From Oscillospiraceae bacterium (GTDB taxonomy: Bacteria; Bacillota; Clostridia; Oscillospirales; Oscillospiraceae), in contig JAEDNR010000063.1 in assembly GCA_016302405.1 (NCBI GenBank), positions 1-11,605 on the forward strand: a stretch of DNA of 11,605 nt. The letters run 5' to 3'. Below are positions 1 through 6,812 of the stretch, piece by piece; within the stretch, counting starts at the first letter, position 1, and the number at the start of each line of letters is the position of its first letter. The notes under the pieces are model-generated. The model saw nothing but the letters and a program-made list of their open reading frames with translations, did no database searches and was not told the DNA's origin. The position numbers and the translations under genes are program-made.

Positions 1-1
1 C

Positions 2-1666
2 GGGGCTTTCGTGGACGGGCCCCTGGCTCTGTGGGGCTGCGTCACCACCATGGGCACCTGTCGGGCGGTGTGCCGCCGGAAAAGCTCCGCCTGGGGTCTG
101 ATTCCCGGCGCGCCGATGCTGGGGCTGTGCCTCGTGGTGACGGACACGGTCCCGGGGACGCTTCCGCTGTTTGCTTTTTTGGCAGGGGGAATCCTGCTGC
201 TGATTACCGGCGGGGTGCGCAGGGAAAGCGCCGGGCAGGGCAGCCGTCTGGCGGCCCGGGCGGCGGTGCCGGTGTGCCTTTTTTTGCTGGCACTGTTTCT
301 GGCGGTGCCCCGGGAGGGGTATGTAAACCGCTCTGTGGAGCTTCGGGAAAGAATCGCGGGAATGGTTACCCAGCTTCCGGAGCAGGTGATGCAGACCATG
401 GAGAACAAAACCATCCTCCGTCCGGCGTCCAGGGAGAAGGTCAATTTGCAGGCCATGGGCCCCCAGAACAGCCGGAAGCAGCCTGTGATGTATGTCATGG
501 CCCAATATGAAGAAGCGCTTTACCTGCGGGGCATGGATTATGACCGGTATACCGGTACCGGCTGGGAGAGCACCCCGGACCGGCAGGAGCGCTACGGCGG
601 TGCCGGGGGACTGGTGGAGACGGTGCGGATCCGTGCCATTACGGGAAGCTTTTCCAATCTTTTCTTACCCTGCTATCCGGGGGCAAATGTCACCCTCACC
701 GGGGGAAAACTGGAAAACGGAGATCGGCTGGGTGTGTATGAAATGTTCCGCTGCGCTTTGGCGGCGGCTGCGGACAGCCCTGACGACGCTTACCTGCAGC
801 TTCCGGAGGAAACGGCGGCCCGGGCGGGGAGGATTCTTGCGGAAAACGACCTGCTGGACGGTAACCCCCGGGCTATCGCTGACTTTGTGCGCGGCAGCGC
901 GGTCTATGACCGAAACACCGAAGCCATGCCGAAAAACGAAACGGATTTTGCCCTGTGGTTCCTGGAAAGCGCCGATACGGGCTACTGTGTCCATTTCGCC
1001 ACCGGGGCGGTGGTGCTGCTGCGCGCAGCCGGTATTCCAGCCCGGTATGTTACCGGGTATCTGGCCCAGACCAAAGCGGAAGGGTGGGCTACCGTGACGG
1101 AGGACCAGGCCCACGCCTGGGCAGAATTCTATGACGGAGAGCGCTGGCAGATTCTGGACGCGACGCCCGCCGCACCGGAAGGATCGGAAACGGAACCCGC
1201 CGCTTCCGAAACCGGAACCCAGCCCACGCAAACATCGCAGCCGGAGGAAACGCTGCCGGCCCCAACCGCTTCGGAGCCGGAACAGCCCCGGGAAAGCAGG
1301 AATCTGGATTTGAGCTGGCTGGCGCGGGCAGGAAAGGCGGCGCTGCTCGCGGCCTTCATCCTGGGCGTACTGGCGCTCCAGCGGCTGGTCAGGCTGTTCC
1401 TGAGCAGGCAAAAGGCAGGGCGGGGAGATGGCAGCCGGCGCTGCCTGGTGCTGTGGCAGGACGCGGAAAAACTCGCGAAGCTTCTGGGAGAAAAGCCCCC
1501 GGAGGAACTCCTGGCGGCTGCCCAAAAGGCAAGCTTCAGCCAGTACGTTCTTACGGAGGAAGAGCTTGCGCCCTTTGAAGACTATCTGCGGCGGTGCCGG
1601 GGGAAGCTCCGCCGGGCGCCCTGGTACCGTCGGCTGGTGTACAAGTGGATCTACGCGGTGATATAA
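2..1666 (+). CDS. Membrane transglutaminase-like protein (TgpA/YebA type), 5' end cut by window
   Basis: Membrane protein with an extracytoplasmic transglutaminase-like (papain-fold) domain; substrate unknown. The frame is open to the window edge, so the GTG at 11 is probably internal and the first membrane helices are missing. Counting from that GTG, hydrophobic segments lie at about 33-68 and 83-99. The catalytic triad of the Transglut_core family is visible: Cys326 in TGYCVHFATGAVVLLRAAGI, His368 in DQAHAWAEFY and Asp383 in LDATPA. A Pro/Thr/Glu-rich linker (about 388-430) leads to a membrane helix (about 440-464) and a cytoplasmic tail resembling the DUF4129-type C-terminus of TgpA-like proteins. 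In that family the gene often follows MoxR-type ATPase and DUF58 genes; that side lies outside the window, so this is not shown here. The fold and triad are well supported; the role (peptide or cell-wall amide chemistry) is inference. Confidence 0.85.
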   Translation, partial: GAFVDGPLALWGCVTTMGTCRAVCRRKSSAWGLIPGAPMLGLCLVVTDTVPGTLPLFAFLAGGILLLITGGVRRESAGQGSRLAARAAVPVCLFLLALFLAVPREGYVNRSVELRERIAGMVTQLPEQVMQTMENKTILRPASREKVNLQAMGPQNSRKQPVMYVMAQYEEALYLRGMDYDRYTGTGWESTPDRQERYGGAGGLVETVRIRAITGSFSNLFLPCYPGANVTLTGGKLENGDRLGVYEMFRCALAAAADSPDDAYLQLPEETAARAGRILAENDLLDGNPRAIADFVRGSAVYDRNTEAMPKNETDFALWFLESADTGYCVHFATGAVVLLRAAGIPARYVTGYLAQTKAEGWATVTEDQAHAWAEFYDGERWQILDATPAAPEGSETEPAASETGTQPTQTSQPEETLPAPTASEPEQPRESRNLDLSWLARAGKAALLAAFILGVLALQRLVRLFLSRQKAGRGDGSRRCLVLWQDAEKLAKLLGEKPPEELLAAAQKASFSQYVLTEEELAPFEDYLRRCRGKLRRAPWYRRLVYKWIYAVI

Positions 1667-1667
1667 A

Positions 1668-1902
1668 CCCTGATCTGGTTATCGGCTTAACGCAGCAGGT
1701 AAACAAATTGGAATTTGGCGGAGAACTCGGTATCGATTCTCTTCGTAGGGGACGGGTTCCCGTCCCTTTGCATAGCAGCCTATTTACCGCTACGCCCAAC
1801 CCTTTTGGGTGATTTTCCCGCTTGCTGCGGGAGGCGAAACGCCTCCCCTACAAATTCAAATGATCTGTTTGCGGCTTTAAGCCGATAGCCTTAAGCCCTG
1901 AT
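1668..1902. repeat. Multi-hairpin intergenic element with inverted ends (MITE-like)
   Basis: This fills the gap between the transglutaminase stop and the terminator. A perfect 11-bp inverted repeat, TATCGGCTTAA (1680-1690) and TTAAGCCGATA (1877-1887), encloses AAATTGGAATTTGGCG (1705-1720) on the left and a degenerate inverse, CTACAAATTCAAATGATC (1849-1866), on the right. Inside are GTAGGGG/CCCCTAC (1745-1751 and 1845-1851), a perfect 8-bp hairpin GGGACGGG-TT-CCCGTCCC (1749-1766) and GGGAGGCG-AAA-CGCCTCCC (1829-1847). CCCTGAT occurs at both outer edges (1668-1674, 1896-1902) and could be a target duplication or chance. No coding potential was seen. Confidence 0.65.
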
Positions 1903-1918
1903 TAAGGATAAATCGTCT

Positions 1919-1966
1919 GCGGCTGTGGACAAGGCCTTTGTCCGCAGCTGCCGGCGGTTTTTCTTT
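1919..1966 (+). terminator. Probable intrinsic terminator after the transglutaminase gene
   Basis: The hairpin TGTGGACAA-ggcct-TTGTCCGCA (1924-1946, one mismatch) is extended by CGGC/GCCG flanks (1920-1923 and 1950-1953). It is followed on the + strand by TTTTTCTTT (1958-1966). The few bases between stem and T-run make it less than ideal. The opposite strand has the hairpin but no U-tract, so it is assigned to the + strand gene. It abuts the 3' end of the convergent C_GCAxxG_C_C gene. Confidence 0.6.
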
Positions 1967-2412
1967 CAGGTGCATCTTTCGGCAATTTCCCCGTCCAGAA
2001 TTTCCGCCGCCAGTGCGACAAAACCGGCACAGGGCCGGGCTTTGTAGAAATCTGCTGTCCGGGGCGTGGGGTTGGGGTCCGAGGGAGGATTTCCAAGGAG
2101 CTCCCGGCAGATAAGGGACCCCGTCCGCTCCCGGAATTTTGCCGCCATCTCCTGCACCAGACGGTAGTGGGCGGCTTTGGCGGTCTCGTCTCCCGGGGTG
2201 CCGTAGCCCCAGAGAAGCCCGGCAACCAAAAGCATACCGCTGACCGCGCCGCAGGTTTCCCGCATGCGGCCCATGCCGCCGCCAAAGGAGGAAGAAAGCC
2301 GGGCGGCTTCGGATTCCGTCATTCCCAGTTCCTCATGAAAGGCGGCCACCACCGCCTGGGCGCAGTTGTAGCCCTTGCAGAACATTTCCTTGGAAAGCAC
2401 GCCGTGATCCAT
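1966..2412 (-). CDS. C_GCAxxG_C_C family protein (putative redox/metal-binding)
   Basis: 148-residue soluble protein of the C_GCAxxG_C_C family, named for its conserved cysteine pattern. Visible signatures are GYNCAQAV (Cys17), FGGGMGRM (43-50), CGAVSGM (Cys54-Met60), Cys102 in ICREL and Cys128 in RPC, with further Cys at 12 and 147. Here the GCA of the family name reads NCA. Members are common in anaerobic Firmicutes and are suspected to bind a metal or take part in redox chemistry; no specific reaction is assigned. The ATG is supported by AAGGAGG about 8 nt upstream. It stands alone: tsf's terminator lies upstream, the + strand terminator abuts its stop, and no convincing promoter was found in the repeat-rich upstream region. 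Family assignment is strong; function is unknown. Confidence 0.85.
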   Translation of the reverse strand: MDHGVLSKEMFCKGYNCAQAVVAAFHEELGMTESEAARLSSSFGGGMGRMRETCGAVSGMLLVAGLLWGYGTPGDETAKAAHYRLVQEMAAKFRERTGSLICRELLGNPPSDPNPTPRTADFYKARPCAGFVALAAEILDGEIAERCT

Positions 2413-2433
2413 GGGAAAGCCTCCTTTTTTCAG

Positions 2434-2454
2434 TTGACAATTGACAGTTGACAG
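2434..2454. repeat. Three tandem 7-bp units TTGACA(A/G)
   Basis: TTGACAA, TTGACAG and TTGACAG follow each other without gaps directly upstream of the ribosome binding site of the C_GCAxxG_C_C gene. Each unit looks like a perfect -35 box on the + strand. The only nearby -10-like sequence is TATAAG (2466-2471), at spacings of 19 or 12 nt, so a + strand promoter is doubtful, and no + strand gene follows. Confidence 0.6.
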
Positions 2455-2493
2455 TGGAGTGGCCGTATAAGTGGCTGCGTTTTCAAATTACGG

Positions 2494-2537
2494 GTCATTC
2501 CGAACCAGTGACCGATGTCACTGGTGTGGGAATCCCC
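2494..2537 (+). repeat. GTCATT palindromic repeat, copy 1
   Basis: 44-bp imperfect palindrome in the tsf/C_GCAxxG_C_C gap. It folds as ATTCC/GGAAT, an internal loop GA opposite GTG, then ACCAGTGAC/GTCACTGGT closed by CGAT. It matches the copy at 11555-11598 except for two changes, which are paired with each other in the outer stem (C-G here, G-C there). Confidence 0.8.
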
Positions 2538-2563
2538 ATCGTCATTGAGGACGGGTACTAACC

Positions 2564-2604
2564 GGGGAATTGCCACACCAGTTTGAGAACTGGTTCGTAA
2601 TGAC
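2564..2604 (-). repeat. GTCATT palindromic repeat, copy 2 (inverted)
   Basis: Inverted copy facing copy 1, 26 bp away. On the minus strand it reads GTCATTACGAACCAGTT, loop CTCA, AACTGGTGTGGCAAT, with the same GA/GTG internal loop. One outer-stem pair is broken (A opposite C). The 26-bp spacer contains GTCATTG (2541-2547), possibly the remnant of a further unit. The rest of this 410-bp gap (2605-2750) shows no gene, promoter or convincing structure. Confidence 0.75.
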
Positions 2605-2750
2605 GGGGAAGCCGGGGGCGTGGGAATCTCTACCGACCTGCCCAGGTGTAAAACGATTACATATATCCGGCCTATGACCTGACCCCGGGCACAGCCCTGC
2701 CCAAAGGTGTACAAATAGTAAGTTTATCTGTTTTGGGAAGAAAAGTCAAT

Positions 2751-2788
2751 CAATAAAAAGGAACTCCTGCCCGTTTCGGGCAGGAGTT
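2751..2788 (-). terminator. Intrinsic terminator of the rpsB-tsf operon
   Basis: Perfect 11-bp stem AACTCCTGCCC/GGGCAGGAGTT (2762-2772 with 2778-2788) and a 5-nt loop, followed on the minus strand by CCTTTTTATTG. It lies 34 nt beyond the tsf stop codon, so the operon ends at tsf and does not run on into pyrH/frr as in many bacteria. Confidence 0.92.
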
Positions 2789-2822
2789 TACAGAAAATTC
2801 AGAAATAGGGAGAGGTCAGAAA

Positions 2823-3758
2823 TTACTTCTGAGCGCCGGCGATCTGGGCGGCAACCTCAGCGGCAAAGTCGTCAACCTTCTTCTCGATGCCCTCGCCGCG
2901 GACGTAGTGGATGGCGTCCACGAACTTCACCTTCACGCCCAGCTTCTTGGCGGCGTCGGCGATGTAGCCCTCAACGGAGCCGGTGAACAGGTCGCCGCGG
3001 ACGAAGTCCTGCTGCAGCAGGCAGATCTCCTTGTAGAAAGCGTTCAGCTTGCCGGCGGCGATCTTCTCCTTGACCTGAGCGGGCTTGGAGGCCATCTTGG
3101 GATCGTTGTCCATGAGCGCGACCTGGACTTCCATCTCGTGGGCAACCACATCCTGGGGTACCAGGGACTTGTCCCAGTACTTGGGGCCCATGGCGGCGAT
3201 CTGCATAGCCACGTTCTTGCCGATCTCGGTGACATCGGCGTCGCCCTCCACAGCCAGGTTCACCAGAACACCGTGGGAACCGCCGGCGTGGACATAAGCA
3301 ACGGAAACATTCTTGTCGAACCGGGCGAACCGGCGGATCTGCAGGTTCTCACCGATGGCCATGACCTTCTCGGGGAGAATCCCGGCGACGGTCAGGGTGG
3401 AGCCGGGGTAGGTGCAGTTCATCAGGGCGTCCACATCCGCGGGAGCGTCCTTCATAACCACGGTGGCAAGATCCTTCACGAAAGCGCGGAAGGGAGCGGA
3501 GTTGGCGCAGAAGTCGGTCTCGCAGTTGACCTCCACAACGGCGCCCACGCCGCACTCGGGGCAGACGGTGGCGTAAGCCATGCCCTCGGCGGCAATGCGG
3601 TCAGCCTTCTTGGCGGCCTTGGCCAGACCCTTTTCCCGGAGCCAGTCAACAGCCTTGTCCATATCGCCGTCGGTGGCCTGCAGGGCCTTCTTGCAGTCCA
3701 TCATGCCGACGTTGGTCATTTCACGGAGCTTCTTAACATCCTGTGCGGTAAAAGCCAT
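2823..3758 (-). CDS. tsf: Translation elongation factor Ts (EF-Ts)
   Basis: Cytoplasmic guanine-nucleotide exchange factor that releases GDP from EF-Tu. At 311 residues it is normal length for the family. The N-terminal UBA-like domain carries the signature TNVGMMDCKKAL (15-26), and the core has the EF-Tu-contacting TDF motif in NCETDFCAN (78-86), where many homologues have TDFVA. The segment leading to it holds a CPEC pair (Cys66, Cys69), and with Cys79 and Cys84 there are four cysteines within 19 residues, which is unusual. The ATG is supported by AGGAGG about 8 nt upstream. It is the second gene of the rpsB-tsf operon, starting 25 nt after the rpsB stop, and is followed by a strong terminator. 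Confidence 0.97.
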   Translation of the reverse strand: MAFTAQDVKKLREMTNVGMMDCKKALQATDGDMDKAVDWLREKGLAKAAKKADRIAAEGMAYATVCPECGVGAVVEVNCETDFCANSAPFRAFVKDLATVVMKDAPADVDALMNCTYPGSTLTVAGILPEKVMAIGENLQIRRFARFDKNVSVAYVHAGGSHGVLVNLAVEGDADVTEIGKNVAMQIAAMGPKYWDKSLVPQDVVAHEMEVQVALMDNDPKMASKPAQVKEKIAAGKLNAFYKEICLLQQDFVRGDLFTGSVEGYIADAAKKLGVKVKFVDAIHYVRGEGIEKKVDDFAAEVAAQIAGAQK

Positions 3759-3783
3759 TTTCGTATCCTCCTAAAAAGCGGAA

Positions 3784-4515
<732 letters not shown>

Positions 4516-4633
4516 TTTTACATTTCTCCTTTTGTTATTTTCCTCCACCCCGATCATCCCGCGCTGCCCGCCCAATGGGCACTGGGGTGCGCGATCCCCG
4601 GGTGTGTGGTTTACCATGGGCGCAAGCCCACGA
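4516..4633 (-). promoter_or_regulatory. Structured 5' leader of rpsB mRNA (candidate autoregulatory element)
   Basis: About 118 nt between the inferred transcription start and the rpsB ATG. The minus strand shows a hairpin at the very 5' end (TGGGC-UUGC-GCCCA, 4630-4617). A second structure follows in which CACCCC (4589-4584) can pair with GGGGTG (4551-4546), enclosing GCCC-ATT-GGGC (4580-4570). The structure ends about 16 nt before the AGGAG. Many bacterial r-protein operons are controlled by the protein binding its leader; that S2 does so here is inference. No known Rfam leader is claimed. Confidence 0.45.
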
Positions 4634-4639
4634 GATACA

Positions 4640-4668
4640 ATTATAGCGGATGGAATTTCATTTTGCAA
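4640..4668 (-). promoter_or_regulatory. Sigma-A type promoter of rpsB-tsf
   Basis: On the minus strand, TTGCAA (4668-4663), a 17-nt spacer and a perfect TATAAT (4645-4640). Placement between the terminator of the RluA gene and rpsB is as expected. The predicted start is near 4633. Confidence 0.88.
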
Positions 4669-4677
4669 GTAGTTTTT

Positions 4678-4715
4678 CCAAAAAAATGAGAAAATATCCC
4701 GGTTAAAGCCGGGAT
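4678..4715 (-). terminator. Intrinsic terminator overlapping the RluA stop codon
   Basis: 7-bp stem ATCCCGG/CCGGGAT (4715-4709 with 4702-4696). The TAA stop (4705-4703) lies in the hairpin loop. On the minus strand it is followed by ATTTTCTCATTTTTTT. It separates the LRR/RluA transcript from the rpsB promoter only about 10-30 bp further on. Confidence 0.85.
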
Positions 4716-5572
4716 GCCGGCAGCACATCCATCCCGGATTCCAGCACCAGCGCCTGACCGGTAACGGGGTGGCTGAGCTCCAGACGCTTGGCGCACAGCT
4801 GCTGCCCCGAGACCCCCAGCCTTTCCGCCCAGGTAAGGGCCTCGGCAGAGCCGTACTGGGGATCGCCAACAATGGGAAAGCCCATATACGCGCAGTGGAG
4901 CCGGAGCTGGTGGGTTCTTCCGGTGACGGGGGTGAGGGCCAGGCGGCAGAGGGCTTCTCCCCGTTCCAGCACCCGGTACTCCGTCCGGGAGGGCTTTCCG
5001 TCGGGACGAATCTCCCGCAGGAGGCTGGGCAGGGGCTTTCTGGCGATGGGGGCATCGATGATGCCGCTGTCAGATGCCGGGCCTCCCAGGGTCAGGGCGT
5101 GGTAGGTTTTCCGGGGCCGGGAGCGCTGGAGCAGAGCGCAGGCGTAGCCGTTCTTGGCTACAAGCACAATGCCGAAGGTGTCCCGGTCCAGCCTTGTCAG
5201 GGGGTGAAAGGCCCCGGTGCTCCCGGTGCGCCGGTAGTACCCGGCGACGGCGTTTGCCAGGGTGCCGGTATTTCTGGCAGAGGAAGGGTGAATGAGCATT
5301 CCCTGGGGCTTGTCCACCGCCAGCAGGAAGTCATCCTCATATAAAATGGTAAGGGGCAGATCCTCCGCCGGGTAATCGGGGCTTTCTTCCTCCACCACCG
5401 CCGTAACGGTGTCCCCGGGTTGGACGGGAAAGTCCGTATGAACGCTTTGCCCGTTGACCTTCAGGGCCCCCGTCCATTTAAGACGGTTCATAAGCCCGGC
5501 GGACAGCCCCATTTCCTCCCGGAGGATCCTGGAAAGCCGTCCTTCGTGGAGAGCTGTATGGTTTAATTCCAT
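4703..5572 (-). CDS. RluA-family 23S rRNA/tRNA pseudouridine synthase
   Basis: 289-residue enzyme that converts specific uridines in RNA to pseudouridine. An N-terminal S4 RNA-binding domain (about 12-60) precedes the catalytic domain. The RluA motif is HPLTRLDRDTFG (123-134) with catalytic Asp129; Phe133 stands where many members have Ser. Also present are the fold motifs VDKPQGMLIH (86-95), GRTHQLRLH (218-226) and GDPQYG (236-241). Domain order fits the RluD/YlyB/YhcT subgroup, but the target uridine cannot be told, so no symbol is given. The ATG lies 1 nt after the stop of the upstream LRR gene and has no good SD of its own, so translation is probably coupled. The terminator overlaps its stop codon. 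Confidence 0.93.
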   Translation of the reverse strand: MELNHTALHEGRLSRILREEMGLSAGLMNRLKWTGALKVNGQSVHTDFPVQPGDTVTAVVEEESPDYPAEDLPLTILYEDDFLLAVDKPQGMLIHPSSARNTGTLANAVAGYYRRTGSTGAFHPLTRLDRDTFGIVLVAKNGYACALLQRSRPRKTYHALTLGGPASDSGIIDAPIARKPLPSLLREIRPDGKPSRTEYRVLERGEALCRLALTPVTGRTHQLRLHCAYMGFPIVGDPQYGSAEALTWAERLGVSGQQLCAKRLELSHPVTGQALVLESGMDVLPASRL

Positions 5573-5573
5573 A

Positions 5574-6518
5574 TCAGTCCAGATATTTGCCGCCCCGGTG
5601 GGAGCGGATGATGAGAACGCCTGCTGCCAGGATGCACAGCACCATCACCACCGCCGCCAGGATCAGGGTGACGGGAGAATAGCGGCTGGGCGCTTCGGCA
5701 GGCGGGTTTTCCGTGGGAACGGTGGTTTCCGGCAGGGTGGTTTCCGCTTCCGCAGGGACGGTCGTAGGCGGGAGGGTTTCCTCCGTGACCGGCAGGGTCG
5801 TTTCCTGGGTGGTTTCCTGGGTGGTTTCCTGGGTTGTTTCCTCCGTCGTGGGCGCCGAGGTTTCTTCTGTAACTTCCGTTGTGGGGGCTTCCGTGACAGG
5901 CTCGGTTTCGGCAGCGGGGACATAGGGGTCTGTGCCGTCGGAGGCCAGGAACTCGATTCTGCCGTGGAAGGCTTCCTCCAGCTGCTGTATCAGCTCCACG
6001 GACCAGGGACGGTCCGCGGGAAAGTAGATTTTGGCATAGGTATCCCAGAGGCTGTTCAGCCGGAAGGAGGGGAAGCGGCCCTGGCAGTGGATCTCGGTGA
6101 GCTTGGAGCAGGCCCGGAGGGAGTCCTCCCCGAAGACCTTGAAGCTGGCGGGCATATCCAGGCGCGTCAGACCGTCGCAGGAATAGAAGCTGCGTTTGCC
6201 CAGCTCATACATGGCGTCGCCGAAGTCCACCTCGGTAATGGTATCGAAGTCTGCAAAGGCACCGGATGCAACGTAGGTCACGCCGCCGGTAAAGACTACC
6301 TTTTGAATTTGATTTGCGTAGGGAAGCCAGGGGGCGTCCTCGGTAAAATCCTCCATGGCGCCGCTGCCGGAGATGGTTAGGGTGTTTCCTGTAAGGGTCC
6401 AGGTGAAATCTCCGATGGTTCCCGCGGCAAGGTCACCTTCATTTTCCGCGGCGGCTGCCGGGACTGCCAGGGGCAGCACCAGGCACAGGGCGATGAGAAT
6501 GGAAAAAAGCTGTTTCAT
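5574..6518 (-). CDS. BspA-type leucine-rich repeat surface protein with C-terminal membrane anchor
   Basis: 314-residue predicted envelope protein. Signal peptide at 1-24 (hydrophobic core to VPAAAA). The segment GDFTWTLTGNTLTISGSGAM (36-55) is the typical opening of BspA-like/LRR_5 proteins. A few degenerate LRR_5 repeats follow, to about 180, for example ITEVDFGDAMYELGKRSFYS (94-113) and SFKVFGEDSLRACSKLTEI (125-143). A Thr/Glu/Pro-rich stalk (about 203-278) includes four exact or near-exact ETTQ-type units, then a membrane helix (about 281-304) and a short basic cytoplasmic tail. There is no LPXTG motif, so it is membrane- rather than sortase-anchored. Partners or ligands are unknown. The start is supported by AAAGGA about 7 nt upstream. 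It overlaps functionally with the next gene (TGA-T-ATG), though the two products share no obvious pathway. Confidence 0.85.
   Translation of the reverse strand: MKQLFSILIALCLVLPLAVPAAAAENEGDLAAGTIGDFTWTLTGNTLTISGSGAMEDFTEDAPWLPYANQIQKVVFTGGVTYVASGAFADFDTITEVDFGDAMYELGKRSFYSCDGLTRLDMPASFKVFGEDSLRACSKLTEIHCQGRFPSFRLNSLWDTYAKIYFPADRPWSVELIQQLEEAFHGRIEFLASDGTDPYVPAAETEPVTEAPTTEVTEETSAPTTEETTQETTQETTQETTLPVTEETLPPTTVPAEAETTLPETTVPTENPPAEAPSRYSPVTLILAAVVMVLCILAAGVLIIRSHRGGKYLD
5799..5846 (-). repeat. In-frame 12-bp tandem repeat in the LRR protein stalk
   Basis: Four consecutive 12-bp units with TTTCCT recurring at 5801, 5813, 5825 and 5837. On the coding strand they give ETTQ-type tetrapeptides. 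The middle units are nearly identical, so slippage could change stalk length in steps of four residues without breaking the frame. Confidence 0.85.
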
Positions 6519-6583
6519 AATGGGTCCTTTCGTAAAGTGCGGTAACGCGGGAAGAAGACAAATTGGAATTTGGCGAATTCCCG

Positions 6584-6623
6584 GTCATTGCGAACCAGTC
6601 CTCAGACTGGTGTGGCAATCTCC
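6584..6623 (+). repeat. GTCATT palindromic repeat, copy 3
   Basis: ATTGC/GCAAT outer stem, GA opposite GTG, ACCAGT/ACTGGT inner stem, loop CCTCAG. Shorter inner stem than copies 1 and 5. Confidence 0.8.
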
Positions 6624-6711
6624 CGAATAGAAGTACCATTTCTCGTGGATGAATTCCGGGAAGTGGCAGGATAGAACAGTCTGTATGACGATGGGCAGCC
6701 CGGAATTCGAT

Positions 6712-6751
6712 GGAGATTCCCACGCCAGTGTGCGCACTGGCTCGGAATGAC
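6712..6751 (-). repeat. GTCATT palindromic repeat, copy 4 (inverted)
   Basis: On the minus strand: ATTCC/GGAAT outer stem, GA opposite GTG, GCCAGTG/CACTGGC inner stem with loop CGCA. Compared with copy 3, two stem pairs are changed on both sides (G-C to C-G in the outer stem, A-T to G-C in the inner stem). Confidence 0.8.
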
Positions 6752-6812
6752 AGTGTTGTTCGGGACGTGCGCTCACCTCTACAAATTCCAATTTATCAGC
6801 ACAGATTGACTA

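Larger units (their letters stand above)
6560..6794. repeat. Nested inverted-repeat module between recG and the LRR gene
   Basis: This accounts for most of the 294-bp gap. Outermost is a perfect 13-bp inverted repeat, AAATTGGAATTTG (6560-6572) and CAAATTCCAATTT (6782-6794). Inside it are two GTCATT palindromes facing each other (6584-6623 and 6712-6751), and innermost a perfect 10-bp pair GAATTCCGGG (6651-6660) / CCCGGAATTC (6699-6708). No transposase is present and the open frames through it are repeat artefacts. No terminator for recG or promoter for the LRR gene could be recognised here. Confidence 0.8.

Noticed and set aside
2466..2471. + strand promoter TTGACA...TATAAG
   Set aside because: Spacings are 19 or 12 nt rather than about 17, and nothing is encoded downstream on that strand.
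2430..2714. Minus-strand open frame of 94 codons across the tsf/C_GCAxxG_C_C gap
   Set aside because: It is a translation of the GTCATT palindromes and adjoining repeat sequence, with no good SD and no recognisable domain. Such frames are often misannotated as small hypothetical proteins.
2413..2760. CRISPR-like array suggested by repeated GTCATT units
   Set aside because: Units are inverted palindromes with irregular spacers, only two per locus, and no cas genes are near.
6439..6791. Overlapping minus-strand frames (6439-6723 and 6585-6791) in the recG/LRR gap
   Set aside because: They run through the nested inverted repeats and into the LRR signal-peptide region in another frame; repeat artefacts.
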